From Pollenia angustigena (lineage: Eukaryota; Arthropoda; Insecta; Diptera; Polleniidae): a stretch of 64,000 nt of DNA. Below are positions 12,899-24,585 of the stretch, one piece after another. A model generated the notes under the pieces. It was given only the letters and a program-made list of their open reading frames with translations, ran no database searches and was not told the DNA's origin. A program made the position numbers and the translations under genes. The stretch is from positions 320,632,709-320,696,708 of the forward strand of contig OV884056.1 in the NCBI GenBank assembly GCA_930367215.1, read 5' to 3'. Each line of letters begins with the position of its first letter. Positions within the stretch are counted from its first letter, which is position 1.

Positions 12899-13376
12899 TT
12901 TACAACTATTACACTTTTATCATTAATGTACTTAATGAGCGATTTTTAAAGCTATTTGTGCGGTTTCTGCACGCTATTACGCGTTGGAAACAAATATTAA
13001 CTTCTCTAATGGCTTATAAAAATTAAAACGATCATAATATAAATAGACTTTGTGATTTTAATGTGTAAATATATTTATATTTTGTCTTAAAACAATTTTT
13101 TTTACAAAATTATGAGCGGTATGAATTATGACAAACAAAATACAACATTTGTTGTACAAACAAAGTAGTGAGTACCAAAGTTGCAGAACAGGGCAGTATG
13201 AACACCTTAAGTAAAAGTAAGGGTAAAACATGCAACATGTTTTGCATGTTTTTCATCAACATATTCATAAAAGAACTTGAAAGTTTTTTCCACAGTTGTA
13301 TTTTTTGTACAAACGAACATAAAAATGTAGAACATGTAACATTAATGCAACATTTTTCTCAGAAAAGAAATCGCCA

Positions 13377-13985
13377 TAATATAAACCAAAAGGTTTAAAA
13401 GCTAATGACAAGAAACCCCAAAAGTAAGCAGCAGCGCATCTGCTTAAGGCACTTAGTACAATTAGAATCAGCGTTACCGTTGGTGCCACTAAAGTGGCAA
13501 TTTGCCACTTTTTCGGCTGCTTGGATACTATTTGGCCACTTTTACAAAATGCACCCAAATGTGGTACTTTATGTGATTCTTGCCACTTTTGTGATGTTTT
13601 TAACGTTAGGAAAATATACTTTTTTTCTTTCTGTTTTATTATAACTCCCAGCTTTAATTTATGCTGAGAAATTAGCGTCCTTGGTGGGTTCAAGTCTTTT
13701 CCAACCGCTACAAAATGCTTTAGAAAAGACACTTTCATAAGAATTTTTTTCTTTTCATGCGTGGTTAGCTGAAAATCGGTTGAATAAACTTTCTATTAAC
13801 CTGTTTTATTTATTATGAATAGGGGGGTAAAGATATCTCGCATATATTGGTCGTGAAGCAGAAACCGAACTGTTGTGTACCGTAAACTTTTCTAAAATTT
13901 GTGTAATTGACATTAAAAATCAAAAATTGTGTATAGAATTGATAACAAGAATTGATATAAAAAAAACAATAACAAGCTCAATATA
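13377..13985. other. No gene recognised
   Basis: Contains ggtgccact with nearby gccactttt repeats around 13490-13600. Similar ggtgccact phrases recur near 15760 and 16099, suggesting scattered remains of one repeat, but boundaries are unclear. Confidence 0.4.
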
Positions 13986-14467
13986 TTGAAGTATTTAGAC
14001 CCATTATTTGTAGTGTCTAATGAAGATATAAACTATTTCGAATTAGTTTCAGAGTTTAGACATAATATAACTGACCCAGATGCATTTATACATGAATTTA
14101 AACTTCTAGAGAGTACAGTAAATGTCACGAAATATGAACACATATTTAAAATTTCGAATGCTGAAGATTTATGGCGTGAAATTGGAACATTGAAAAATAG
14201 ATTTTATGAGAATACCTGGATCCAAATTACGGCATTCGATATCAATCGAAATTCCCATTTAAATTGTATTGCAATCGAATGCGTTTAATTTGCCCCTGTA
14301 TATATATTCAAACTTGTACAAATTGGTCTCTCATAGTTTTACATTGTCACACAGTAGTGCTTCTGCTGAGCGTGTTTGAACTAAGTTAGCTTTAATCAAA
14401 AATAAAGTAGCAAATAGGTTAAAAGAAAATACTTGCGAATTCATGCTTTTATCTTTAAATTTGTAAG
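13986..14467 (+). pseudogene. Broken hAT-type transposase C-terminal region
   Basis: A 100-codon frame (13986-14288) with a hydrophilic, protein-like composition is followed, after a stop and frame change, by codons reading HSSASAERV, a stop, then TKLALIKNKVANRLKE (14349-14430). The S-A-x-x-E-R-V ... LIK-x-K-x-x-N-R-L pattern is that of the hAT dimerisation region found in many animal hAT or ZBED-like transposases. At least one frameshift and several stops make it non-functional. The 100-codon part contains F-K-I-S-N-A-E-D-L-W, plausible for the preceding transposase segment. No terminal repeats could be linked to it. Confidence 0.5.
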
Positions 14468-14604
14468 ATACTAGCCTTGAAGATTGGGTTCCAAGTGAAG
14501 ACATTTTACGAAAGTATGAAGTCGTTTTAAGAACAATTAATTGTTAACAAATTTTTATGAAACTGACCATTAATAAATAACACAGGACGACATTGAAAAC
14601 GTTC

Positions 14605-15300
14605 GTTTAACCATTCCAACTGATTCTTATATTTTTTGGAATGCTTAAGACGAATATGAGCGCAGTTGTCTCCCATCACGTCACATTTATCAGATACACC
14701 AATTACTGCAATTTCGGCAGATGTTTTGTACCACAATTATTTAACAAAATCCAGTTTTATAGTTTTGGTCTATAAACCTGATTACAAAAATTTGAAGCAA
14801 TAATAGACGAAATTGGATAACAACTTAATATGTTTTGGTAAAGATATTAAAACACTAGCACCTAACTTCAGTAGCATATATGCATTTATTTGTATTAAAA
14901 TAAAGTATTTGAAAAAGTGATATATTTGTTTTTTTGTAATAGGATTTCTTGTTATTATCCGATTATAGCTTAGCTGCCAGGCCCACGGTGTCGACAAGAA
15001 CCTTTCTTTCGCATATTTATAATAAAACTAAAATTTGTTTTTGTTTTCACTACAAATATACGAAAGAAATGTTCTTGTCGGCATCGTCGGCCTGGGCCTA
15101 CAACTTTTGTAATTAGGTTGACTGTAGAATAAAATTGTAAAACTATGGATTTTGTTATTAATTGTGGTACAAATCATCTTTCGAAATTACAGTAATTGGT
15201 GTATCTGATAAATGTCACGTGATGGGAGAAAACTGTGCTCATATTCGGCCAAAGCATTCCAAAAAACATAAGAATCTGGTGGAATGGGCAAATAAATTTC
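14605..15300. repeat. Long inverted repeat (foldback-like)
   Basis: About 180 bases at 14605-14785 recur in inverted orientation at 15110-15300. Both arms share ttggaatgct, cccatcacgt, acatttatcagatacacc and ttgtaccacaatta. The minus strand of the left arm is open for 69 codons (containing VIGVSDKCDVMGDNCAHI) and the right arm encodes a near-copy on the plus strand, so the arms may be inverted copies of a fragment of a real gene. I do not recognise the protein. A smaller MITE-like palindrome sits in the loop. Confidence 0.65.
14976..15102. mobile_element. Small palindromic MITE in the loop of the inverted repeat
   Basis: The left arm gccaggccca...gtcgacaagaac...ctttctttcg is mirrored by the right arm cgaaagaaatgttcttgtcgg...ggcctgggcc. 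The arms are about 45 bp with a few mismatches around a short AT-rich spacer. Confidence 0.6.
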
Positions 15301-17033
15301 TAAAAAGTTTTTAAATGTCTACCTATGCAATAAAAAGTCTTTAATAAATCAAAGAAAATGTAATCAGAAGGAAAAGTACAAGAAATATATTAATAAATGT
15401 ATATATAAAACACATTACATAAATAAATTCTATTTGCTGCAACAATTTCATAATCCAAAAAACATGTTTGGCAGAAAACAAGTGTAACGTTTTTGAATAC
15501 ACAAAACATTAAAGTAAATATTTTATAAAAATTACTTCTCGAGAGAAATATTTACAAAATATTTATTTTAGTTTTTACATGTCTATTGTAATACGATCAA
15601 TTATTTTTTAGTGCATATAATTACTATACAATGTTTTTTGTTATGTTTTTATACCATTTAAAATTATAATAAATAGAAAAATAAGCAAAAATACATAATG
15701 TGGTGTACTTATATTAATTTTAAAAGATGTGCTAATTTTTTTTTTAAATCCTCTTTTTGGTGCCACTTTTTTTTTAGATATCCCCTTTTTTTGGTACTTT
15801 TTTAAAATTATGATTAGAATTTTTGTTACACTCAATTCTATACCACAGTCAGCTTATTTTTTCTCTGTCTGTAGTACTGTATCATGTACACTGTATCTAT
15901 AATAGGGAGTAAGCGAAAGAAAACTCAATGTTATGCATTAAACACATTCACCACAGCAGGATACACGAACACAAGACTAAAAATGCTGCTGGGTGCAATT
16001 ATAGTCGTGTAGTCAGCTACTGAATTATGTTGAAGACGGCAGCTACAATTGAAAAATTATAAACAGCTGTTTTTTTACTGTCTGTTTATATTTCAATGGT
16101 GCCACTATCACTTTTTTTACTTTTATAAAATGAAAAACATGCATAATTGCAGATTTTTATGCAAACTTAATTTAAGATTATAAATATATAAATACTTATT
16201 TATAATACATTTTATAACTTAAAAACAATTGAATTTATTATGTTATTATGTAACATATTTAATTATTGTAATATGTACATAATTACTTAAGTGTTCCGCA
16301 AGGTCGAAACTCGCAATAAAGAAAGTTTATTAAGCAAATATCTAGGGTTAAATAATTAAATATCGACATAATTTAAATATAAAGCCAATTTTGTAAAAAA
16401 TGTCGGCCACGGAGTATGAATATATAATATTACCTCCTAATTGGTAAATCTGTATGCTCTAAACTCCATGTAAAACACATTTTGAAGCATTTTCCAATGA
16501 TTCCCATATTTTATAGATTAATTTTTTACCTAAATAAATATGTATAAAGTATTTTGCAATTTTTACGACCTATAACTCCTTAACTAGGAGCGTTGGCGCG
16601 AACAACATGTTCCTATAGAACTTCTTTCAAGAATACTAAAAAATTATATAAATATCAATTTGGTGCTGAGCCGAGTTAATATTCTTGTTTCAAGCCGATT
16701 CTTTTCTGTTAAAAAAAAAAAAATAAATTTAAGCACTCATTCTTTAAATATTTTTTTTTTATTAGCAACACTTCTTCTGTTTTGTAGTGCACAAAAATAG
16801 AAATTAGTTTAATTTGACCACAACGACAAAATAAGCACAGACAACAACCTGCAGCCATGTAGCCGTGACGTCGTGAAAATAATCATTGCCATACACACAC
16901 ATGTATTCTATTTTGTCATATTGAAGTCGGTAGCTTGCTGTCTCGGATGTGTTTAAAGCATTACTCTTCAGCTTACAATTTTGAGTATTAGGAATATAAA
17001 AAACTAGCTGGATATAGAGAACATACTTCGAAA
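15301..17033. other. No gene recognised
   Basis: AT-rich with no supported feature. Short homopolymer runs and a ggtgccact remnant near 16099 are the only landmarks. Confidence 0.4.
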
Positions 17034-18350
17034 CAGAGTTGCACCCTTAGCGCCTTTGGCGCTAGATTTAACGCTTTTTAACTGTTGAAAAGGCGCATAT
17101 TTTTTCCTTAGCGCTTTTTTTAAAAAGAGCGCTAAATTAGCGCTTTTGTTGATACCCAACATTTTTGTACATTTATTTGCAAACATTTAAATAAACACGC
17201 ATTAAACCAAAATTAGTTTCCGTTTTGTAAATACTTTACTCTGAAAAGCATTCTATACAAGGAAAGAAGTTAATTTTCTAACGAAATCCATTTCGTTTCT
17301 TAAAACAAGAAAATCCAAAAATAAACAACTGATTTTAATTTGTTTTCTTCGTATTAAGTACATAAAAGATTCTTAAATAAAGAAACATTTTCTCAGGATT
17401 AAAAAAATTCACGTTTTTGGTATTGATCAAAAATTTCTAGAAGCATTTATTTAATATAAGTCTGATTTTGAAATAGAATCAAGAAACAAAGTTTTTTTTT
17501 AAACTAACTAGTGCTATACGTTTTTATGGAAAAATGTTAGGCTTTTCTTCTGATTTTGTAAAATAAAAAGCAAGGAAAACTTGATTTTAGTAACTATAGA
17601 ATTAAAATATTTTTTTTTTTAGCTGTATTTTAGTAAATTTTAGTTCGCTTTGAGTCATAACTTTTTGCTTAAACCAGGCAAACACATGTTTATATACAAT
17701 AAGAAATTTTTGGCTTGGAAGAGAATAGTGCAAAATGTTCGTGGTTCAAGACATATTTTCTGGTGAATAAGTAAATAATTCTTTCCGTGTATATTTGAAA
17801 TTATATTACTTTAATTTTCCTGAAATATCAATAAAGGCTTTTTAAAAATATTAATGTTTTATTAACACTGCTCGGCAAAAAACAAAAAAAGTCAATCTAG
17901 AGAACTTGATTATGTGATTTTAATTCACTTTAGCATGCTGAATCCAAATAGTTTATTGAATCACGTCAAGTTAACATTTTGTGTACCGATTTCTTGTCTT
18001 ATTTTATTCATAATATACCTGAATTTCTGATAAATGATAAAAATACTAATTTGCATGGAAAAATGGCCGCCACTAATTAAGAAACAATTTTGAAAATAAT
18101 TATTTGTAAAAGATCAATATCGTCCTCAAGTTATGATAAAATGTATGTAGCATAAATGCCTTATTTCGTTCAAAATATAAGTCTAGCCCATCAAAAAAAC
18201 AAGACATGATAGTATGTTTGTTTTTCATATATTTTTTTTAAACGATTTTTTGGTTCTTAAACATTTCATTAAGTTTTTTATTTAAATTTTATTTAGTGCT
18301 TTTTGATTGGGGACACGGCGCTTTTTGATTAGAAATAGTTCACAACCCTG
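17034..18350. mobile_element. hAT-type element with perfect 8-bp TSD cttcgaaa
   Basis: The left tip is CAGAGTTGCACCC and the inverse of the right tip is CAGGGTTGTGAAC. The 8-mer cttcgaaa flanks both sides exactly (17026-17033 and 18351-18358). Just inside, both ends carry agcgc(c/t)ttt-like repeats. No transposase can be read in the 1.3-kb interior, so it is non-autonomous or heavily decayed. Confidence 0.85.
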
Positions 18351-19711
18351 CTTCGAAAACCTCATGATGAAACTTCCCACCACGCTCTTAAAAGTAGAAA
18401 GAGAGGACAGTTCAAAATGAAACGATTATTGAACCGAGATTCGTTTAAATGCGTTTTCGGCATTTTTAATAACCGCATTTATCCGTTAATTACTGTATTA
18501 CGCATTTTGTTCCAACTGTAAAATAATAAAAATATTAGTTATTTATGTACATGGTTTTGCATTTCAGTTAACGATATGTTTCATATCAAAATCATTAAAA
18601 ATATCGGTGACATAGACACAAAAAAATACAAAAACTACCGTTAGACACCCAAAATAGACAGATAGAGGTTTAAAGGAGACATTAAAATTTGCTTAGAATG
18701 GGTCGAAAATACAGAAGAAGAGAAAAAAAAACATTTTGGTAGTACTAAGGCAAATTAAAAAAATTTCAAACAGGAATAACAATAAAGCTTAAACAAATAA
18801 AATATTTTTACGATGACATAAAAAGCACTGAGCTATAAAATTAAGCTGAAAATTAATACTCAATATAAAATATTTTTTTTTTAAATAAACATCAGGTCAA
18901 AAAGCCCAAAGTCACCTAAAATTAAATTTGTTTTCTCTGAATTAAAATATCTAAAACGTGTTTGGGCCTACAACCAACACTTTGGGTTATTTTTTAAGGC
19001 TTTATTTTGATTGCGAATCTGTGTTCTTGGGATTTAATACAAAATGGCAGTATGATAAACAAAAACATCAAAGTGTTTTATACATTTTATAAAAGTTGTT
19101 TATTAAACATTCAAATACACACACACACATACAAACATACATGCAGATTTCGCCGAATGCTTTGATACATTTTTAGTTTGAACCTAAAAATAGGCACATT
19201 TAAACAAAACATTCGTTAATTAATTTGCTTTTTTAAAAGGAAACAAACCTCTTTAAATGGTTTAAAACGTGCGTATTATTTCGCTTTTTAATACATATTA
19301 ATTACATTTGTTAAGAAATTATAAATTTAAGCAAATTAAGATAATTCTTGTGGGTTTTTTTATAAGATCTTTGGATGATGTTGATAAAATTCATATGAAT
19401 TAAAGTGGAGGAAGTGTACCAACATCTAGAAGAAGTCGAGTCGTTAATAAAGTGAGGGTTAATTTACCTGAGAAAGATGAACATAAAGGATAAAATGATG
19501 AAGAAGATGATAATTCGTTTATGTCATCTAATTAAGTATTTATTTCACAAGGGAACAAAAACTTTATTGCAAACTTTAACTTATTTGAGGTCGCCGATTT
19601 CAAATCTAATCTCAGCTTTTCTCCGTTTTTAACTTTTAAATAACGATGAAACAGTTGCAGCTCATATTGATGGTGTGTTAATACATGAAATCAGTACGTT
19701 ACGGTATCTAG
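18351..19711. other. No intact gene; possible coding relic near 19375-19535
   Basis: Around 19375-19535 the plus strand can be read for about 50 codons with two stops. It has an acidic, lysine-rich composition (for example VNLPEKDEHKG) that looks more like protein than the surrounding AT-rich sequence. I cannot name a family. A short (ca)n microsatellite lies near 19117-19130. The rest holds nothing I can support. Confidence 0.3.
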
Positions 19712-20155
19712 TAGAGTTGTCAACCGATTAAGAATAATTCGAGTAATCGATCAAACAAATCCAAACTCTTGTTCGAATAATTTCAAAACGACGAATAAAT
19801 CGTTTAATTAATGTCGATTAATCGAACAATTTTTTTTATTATTCGCATACGTTTTGAGAGATTTTATACAAAATGTAGGAAAGTTAAAAAATATTGTTGC
19901 CATAGCCCTGGTTGTAATTAAAAAACCGTGTTGAGTACTCATTGTATTTCAAAAATCTATTTTATTTTCTTATTAAACAAATTTAAAAAAACCATTGAGT
20001 AGGTGAGTTGCAAAACTCGTTCGTTACAAAATTAAAAATACGAGATGACAATTGATTCTAACAGTTCTTCTGGCTCTTTATGAGAAGAAATATACTAATT
20101 GTATCAATGCATGTCCTCTTCCATGATTTAAGCATGGACATGCATTGATGCAATA

Positions 20156-21207
20156 TAGGGCTTCCAATCGGTAAATACCGTTCCGGGTAAGGTGAATCCC
20201 CAATCTCGGGATTTCTGATTTCTAATCCCGGGATTTTCGGGATCCCGATTTTTTTATATTCTTGATCTTTAATACAACTCAACTCTAGTTCAGTTGAAAT
20301 TTTGCAGATTTTGTATTAAGGTTTACAACTCTGTGTTAGTGCGGTTAACAAAACCATCAAAAATTTACAACTCTTCACTAGCAGTTGTTCAATTTCAACT
20401 CAACTGAGTTGAGTTTTAAACTATAATAGGGGCAAAAATAATAAAAAAAATTACACTTCGCCGGAAAAATCTGAGTTTTATACAACGTTAAACTAAGTTT
20501 AAACTTAATCCACATCTCAAAAACCCGGCCTGAGAAAACTTAAAAAAATATTTGAACAATTTTAAAATTTATTTAAAAATTTTAAAAAACAATTGGAAAT
20601 GGTGTAATTTTTTACAATAATTAAATATGGACAAAGTAAGATTTTTATGTTGTTTTGTTTCGTTTTTTATTACATGGTCTTTATGAATTTTGATCAATTA
20701 ATAATTTAAGTTTGTTTTTATTATATTTTTACAAATAAATAATACAAGTTCATGACAGTGTGGGTGAGTTCCAAAACATCAGTTGCAAAGCAACTCGCTT
20801 TTTTAAGTGCTTTCTACCAAGCAACCGTGAACAATTTTACAATGTTATCTGTACCAAAGTTCACTAAAAACAATATCGATGCGTACACAATAATCAAACT
20901 AGATATAGTTAAACTCTATGATACTTTTTTGACTTTGACTTCAAAGTATTATGATGTTTAGGAACTCAGCCTGTATTTTAACTCGAAAATTAAGTTGTTT
21001 TTATACAGTTTAAAAAGTTTATTTATATTGGGTATAAAAAAAATTTTTAAAAAACCCGAAATATCCCGAAAATTTTTTTAAAATCCCGTGAATACCGGGA
21101 TTCAAAATATCCCGAAAATCCCGGGATCCCGAAATCGGAATCCCGAAATATTTTCTTTAATCCCGAATCCCAGGATTCAGAAAAACCAATCCCGATTGGA
21201 AGCCATA
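20156..21207. mobile_element. Nested TIR element, TAGGGCTTCCAATCGG ends
   Basis: The left tip TAGGGCTTCCAATCGG mirrors the right tip (inverse reads TATGGCTTCCAATCGG). The flanks are atgcaata (20148-20155) and atgcaatc (21208-21215), 7 of 8 identical, so a hAT-type 8-bp duplication is likely. Both subterminal regions are crowded with cccg/cggga motifs (for example atcccgggattttcggg), giving an unusually GC-rich fringe on an AT-rich element. The interior has a 69-codon frame (20752-20961) with no recognised homology. Confidence 0.7.
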
Positions 21208-21576
21208 ATGCAATCAGAATATTTCGTCTGATAAAGCGCCAAAAGAACTGCAATAATCATTTGCCATCTCGTATTTTTAATATTGCAACAAACGAGTTTT
21301 GCAACTCACCTTCTCAATTGTATCAGCAGTTTTATTTTTAAATCAAACGTTACAAAATTTTCTAGAAAGGGGACTTTTTAATTTCGGGCAAAAAATTTAC
21401 AAATAAAAAAAAGCTTAAAAATAAAGAATTGATTTATTAAATCATCAGGTATGTTCTAGGTTTCGACTCGAATTTTTAAATCCGCATAATTCATAAATTG
21501 GTGTTCTAAAATCCGCATGTTTTTGTGTATTCGAAGTTTTTGTTCGAAAAAACTTTTTTTGATATGCAATGTTTAA

Positions 21577-22070
21577 TATTTTTTTTAAAAATCGTGAAAG
21601 CTGTAAACAATCACAGGAAAAAATAGCTTCTATCGCGAACATGGCTAAAATTCGCGAAAAATTGCAAACTTTTAAACAAACACTAAAATTTATTTGAAAT
21701 CGCTAAATCGGTAAAAAAACAAAATGTCGGAAAATAACAAAAAAAATTGCAAAAATAGCGAAAATTCGCATAAATTTTTAATATTTCAAACCAGCCATAT
21801 AATTGATTAAAAGTCCCTTAAACTATAAGGATTGGCAAAAATTAGGTAAAAATTGCTAAATTTGCGGAAATTCGCAAAAATTTGCTAACATCGGCATGAT
21901 AGCAAAGTCTACTATTTCTTATAAATCGTTAAAGCTGTAAAGAATTAGAAAACTTACTGAAACAAATCGCTTCTATCGTGAACATGGCTAAAATTCGCGA
22001 AAAATCGCAAAATTTTAAACAAACAAAATACTAATTTGAGATCGCTAAATCAATTAAAAAAACAACATAA
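21577..22070 (+). repeat. Direct duplication inside the hAT element
   Basis: About 140 bases around aacatggctaaaattcgcga at 21638 are repeated 343 bases downstream at 21981. Both copies include gcttctatcg and a following tttaaacaaac segment, with moderate divergence. Confidence 0.6.
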
Positions 22071-22447
22071 AAATCGTAAAAAAATAAGCTGTAATTACAT
22101 CAAAATATTGAAAAAGTCGATTTTAAATTTAGGGTAAGTTAGGGGCCTTTGCGTTTTAGATAAGGATAACTTTTTGATTTAATTGGATAAAGAAGATTTT
22201 AAGCTAAAAACAAAATTTATTTTTTTGTTAAAAATGTTATCACATATAAGAATAAAAGTCAATTCGTTTTACTTTCACCAACCCATTACTACTCTAATTG
22301 AAAACGAATAAAAACATGTGGATGTGAAATGCAGAACACCAAAAATGCTAAAGTAATCCACTTTCGAGTGGATTCGGATTCTAGAACACACCCGCATATC
22401 TTGAAAGTAGAAAATGTTGTTATTGTACTATATTTTTTTTTTAAATT

Positions 22448-22681
22448 GTGCGTGAGTGTCACAATATTACCATTGAAAACGATGTAGTGAACGATAATCC
22501 AACGACATCAGGAAATGCCGAACTTGTTCCAATGGAAAAATACATTAAGAGCGACAGCGGCTGTTCTATAGAAGAAATTGTAGACAGAAGTTTGGCTGAA
22601 GATGGTAGGTCTGCCAACGCCTTTCGAAAATCCAAAGTAATATCGGATTATTTAGGAATTAATGGTTTTACGATGCCTTAA
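22448..22681 (+). pseudogene. hAT transposase N-terminal-like relic
   Basis: An open frame of 77 codons includes SLAEDGRSANAFRKSKVISD followed by YLGINGFTMP; after one stop the reading continues SYTTI. The pattern EDGxSxxxFRxSxxIxxYLxxxGFxxPKSxxT resembles the segment just after the BED finger in Hermes/hobo-like hAT transposases. It lies near the right end of the 19712-22918 hAT element, consistent with that origin. The family match is by memory of the motif, not by search. Confidence 0.45.
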
Positions 22682-22928
22682 AGTTATACAACGATATGGA
22701 GTTAAGATGAAAAATTCTATGCATCAAAAAAAGAAGAAGTCTTAGTGGATGGAATGGAAGATTCTCCTTATTAATTTTTTTGTAAAAGTAATTTTTTTAT
22801 GCGTTATTCTCATCGAATTATCGAATAAATTTTTATATTTAATCTTTTGATCGAACGAACAAAAACAATTATTTGAATTATTCGAACAAAGTTGAAAGGC
22901 GAATAACTGACAACTCTAGTATGTAGGC

Positions 22929-23400
22929 CTTTTGTTTTGTGTTAATTTACAATGGGATAATCATATTGACTCCATTAAAGCAAAATTATCTTCTGCTATT
23001 GCTGTTTTGTTTAAAATCAAAAATAAATTTGAAGTTAAAACCAAAATGCTAATATATCAGGGTTTGATAAATAGCCACTTAACTTTCCTTCCCATAATAT
23101 ATGGGTTTAAGAAAAATGCTTCGCTAAAGAGCTAATAATATAATAATATAATTGATCTTTTTGGGAATCATTTTCTACTTCTTATTTGTTAGAGCATTGT
23201 ATAAAATGAAATTACAAATAGCAAGACAAAGCCAAAATTTGTCTGTATCTACATGTCGCCTTGAATTGTCAAAGCAGCGTATTTTTGTTTTGCTGGTCCA
23301 AGCGAATACAATGATTTACCAATTTATTTTAATCCATTGAACTTTTGTCAAAATTTAAAAGAGAATTAAAAAATTTTTGCTAACCAATCTAGAAACACTT
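22929..23400 (+). pseudogene. Non-LTR retrotransposon RT C-terminal relic
   Basis: The frame at 22932-23133 contains WDNHIDSIKAKLSSAIAVLF, later KMLIYQGLINSHLTF. This fits the Jockey/CR1-type reverse transcriptase thumb pattern (W-x-x-HI-x-x-I-x-x-KL, then Y-x-x-L-I-x-S-x-L-x-Y/F). A later frame near 23289-23375 reads AGPSEYNDLP...FCQNLKREL, like the G-x-x-x-W/Y-N-x-L-P ... F-x-x-x-L-K block that closes such proteins. Frameshifts and stops separate the parts. It is bounded by the hAT element on the left and the Foldback-like element on the right. Confidence 0.65.
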
Positions 23401-23840
23401 CTTTAGTTATATTTTGTAAATTTAGTTTAAAACACTGTAAATAATTCGGCTGTAGGAAAAATCGCCCAAAGAAAAATGGCCCAAAAAAATTAATGAAAAA
23501 TCGCCCAAAAAAATTCGATGTAAAATTCGGGCTATTTTGCGTTATTATTGGGTGATTTTCCGTTTTTTAAATTTGATGATTTTTCATTATGAAATATCAC
23601 CCAAAAATATTATATTTATGAAAAATAGTCCATTTTTCGGGCCATTTTTTTATTTTTAAAATTTCGTCAAAATCTTACATACTATTTGTCTAAATCATTC
23701 ATTATTACTATACGTCGAATTCCTAAATGTTATTTATAAAAATAACGGGACATATTGAAAAAAGGCGGCATGTCATAACGCCCAGTGTCATAGTGTCCGC
23801 GGACAAACTCGAAAGCATAGCTTAAAAACTCGAAAGCATA

Positions 23841-24364
23841 GCCGGCCTTTGGCCGGGCGCAATGATTTTCTCCTCTTTGATAAAACAAGTACCGGCTTTG
23901 CTAACTTAAGCTTCTCTGCACAGCCGGCCTTCAGCCGGGGGCAAGGATTTTCTCCTCTATGGTATAACAAAAACCGGCTTCGCTAACTAAAGCTTCTCTG
24001 CATAGCCGGCCTTCGGCCGGTCGCAAGGATTTTCTCCTCTATAGTATAACAAATACTGGCTTCGCTTACTAAAGCTTATCTGCGAAGTCGGCCTTCGTTC
24101 GAAAACAAGGCAGATTTTAGAAGCTTTACTTAGCGAAACCGGTACTTGTTATACCATAAAGGAAAAAAATCCTTGCGCCCGCTCAAAGGCCGTCAGCGCA
24201 GAGAAGCTGTAGTTAGCGAAGCCGGTCTTTGTTATATCATAGAGGAGAAAATCGTTGCGCCCGGCCGAAGGCCGGCTATGCAGAGAAGCTTTAGTTAGCG
24301 AAGCCGGTTTTTGTTATACCATAGAGGAGAAAATCCTTGCGCCCGGCCAAAGGCCGGCTATGCC
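23841..24364. repeat. Palindromic pair of 82-bp tandem arrays
   Basis: Three units with exact 82-base spacing run on the left (starts at gccggcc 23841, 23923, 24005, plus a partial at 24087). Three more run in the opposite orientation on the right (24189, 24271, 24353), centred near 24100. Each unit contains a small GC palindrome (gccggccttcggccgg), ttttctcctctatggtata and ggcttcgctaac...gcttctctgc. This inverted tandem-array design is the hallmark of classical Drosophila Foldback termini. GC content is far above the surroundings. Confidence 0.85.
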
Positions 24365-24419
24365 GATACGAGTGAGTAAGCGCTGCCGGTATTTGTTACA
24401 CCATAGGTGCATATGTTAA

Positions 24420-24585
24420 ACACCCACAGAAAGAACAACAAAACCATTTTTAAAAAAATGTTGACCATATTATGTTTAATTTAACCAAATCATTGTCACC
24501 GACAACTATATTATGGTAAAATAAGTTTCTTTAAAAATAGTTTTGTTGGTTGTGACCATAATAAAACATGTTTTTCTCTGCGTGT
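24420..24585. mobile_element. Small MITE, ACACSCAGAGAAA-type ends
   Basis: The left end acacccacagaaagaacaac and the inverse of the right end acacgcagagaaaaacatg form an imperfect terminal repeat. Inner arms also mirror each other (ttgttgg...gaccataa). Same end family as 3395-4602. It sits inside the 23764-24759 element. Confidence 0.6.

Larger units (their letters stand above)
12041..13376. mobile_element. TIR element TGGCGATTTCTTTTCTGAG, split by a hAT
   Basis: The left end TGGCGATTTCTTTTCTGAGA and the inverse of the right end are identical over at least 24 bases (12041-12064 against 13353-13376). The right half (about 13070-13376) has a close inverted relative at 61853-62160, so the family is dispersed. 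The hAT element 12170-12898 lies inside with its own target duplication, so this element is older. The right side contains a frame of 76 codons but no recognisable protein. Superfamily unknown. Confidence 0.65.
19712..22918. mobile_element. hAT element, TAGAGTTGTCA ends, near-perfect 8-bp TSD
   Basis: Both tips read TAGAGTTGTCA inward, and both subterminal regions are rich in ATTCGAATAATT and cgatcaaa motifs. The flanks are gtatctag (19704-19711) and gtatgtag (22919-22926), 7 of 8 identical. The 3.2-kb body includes a transposase-like N-terminal relic at 22448-22681, a nested element at 20156-21207 and an internal ~343-bp-spaced duplication. It is inactive as read. Confidence 0.8.
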
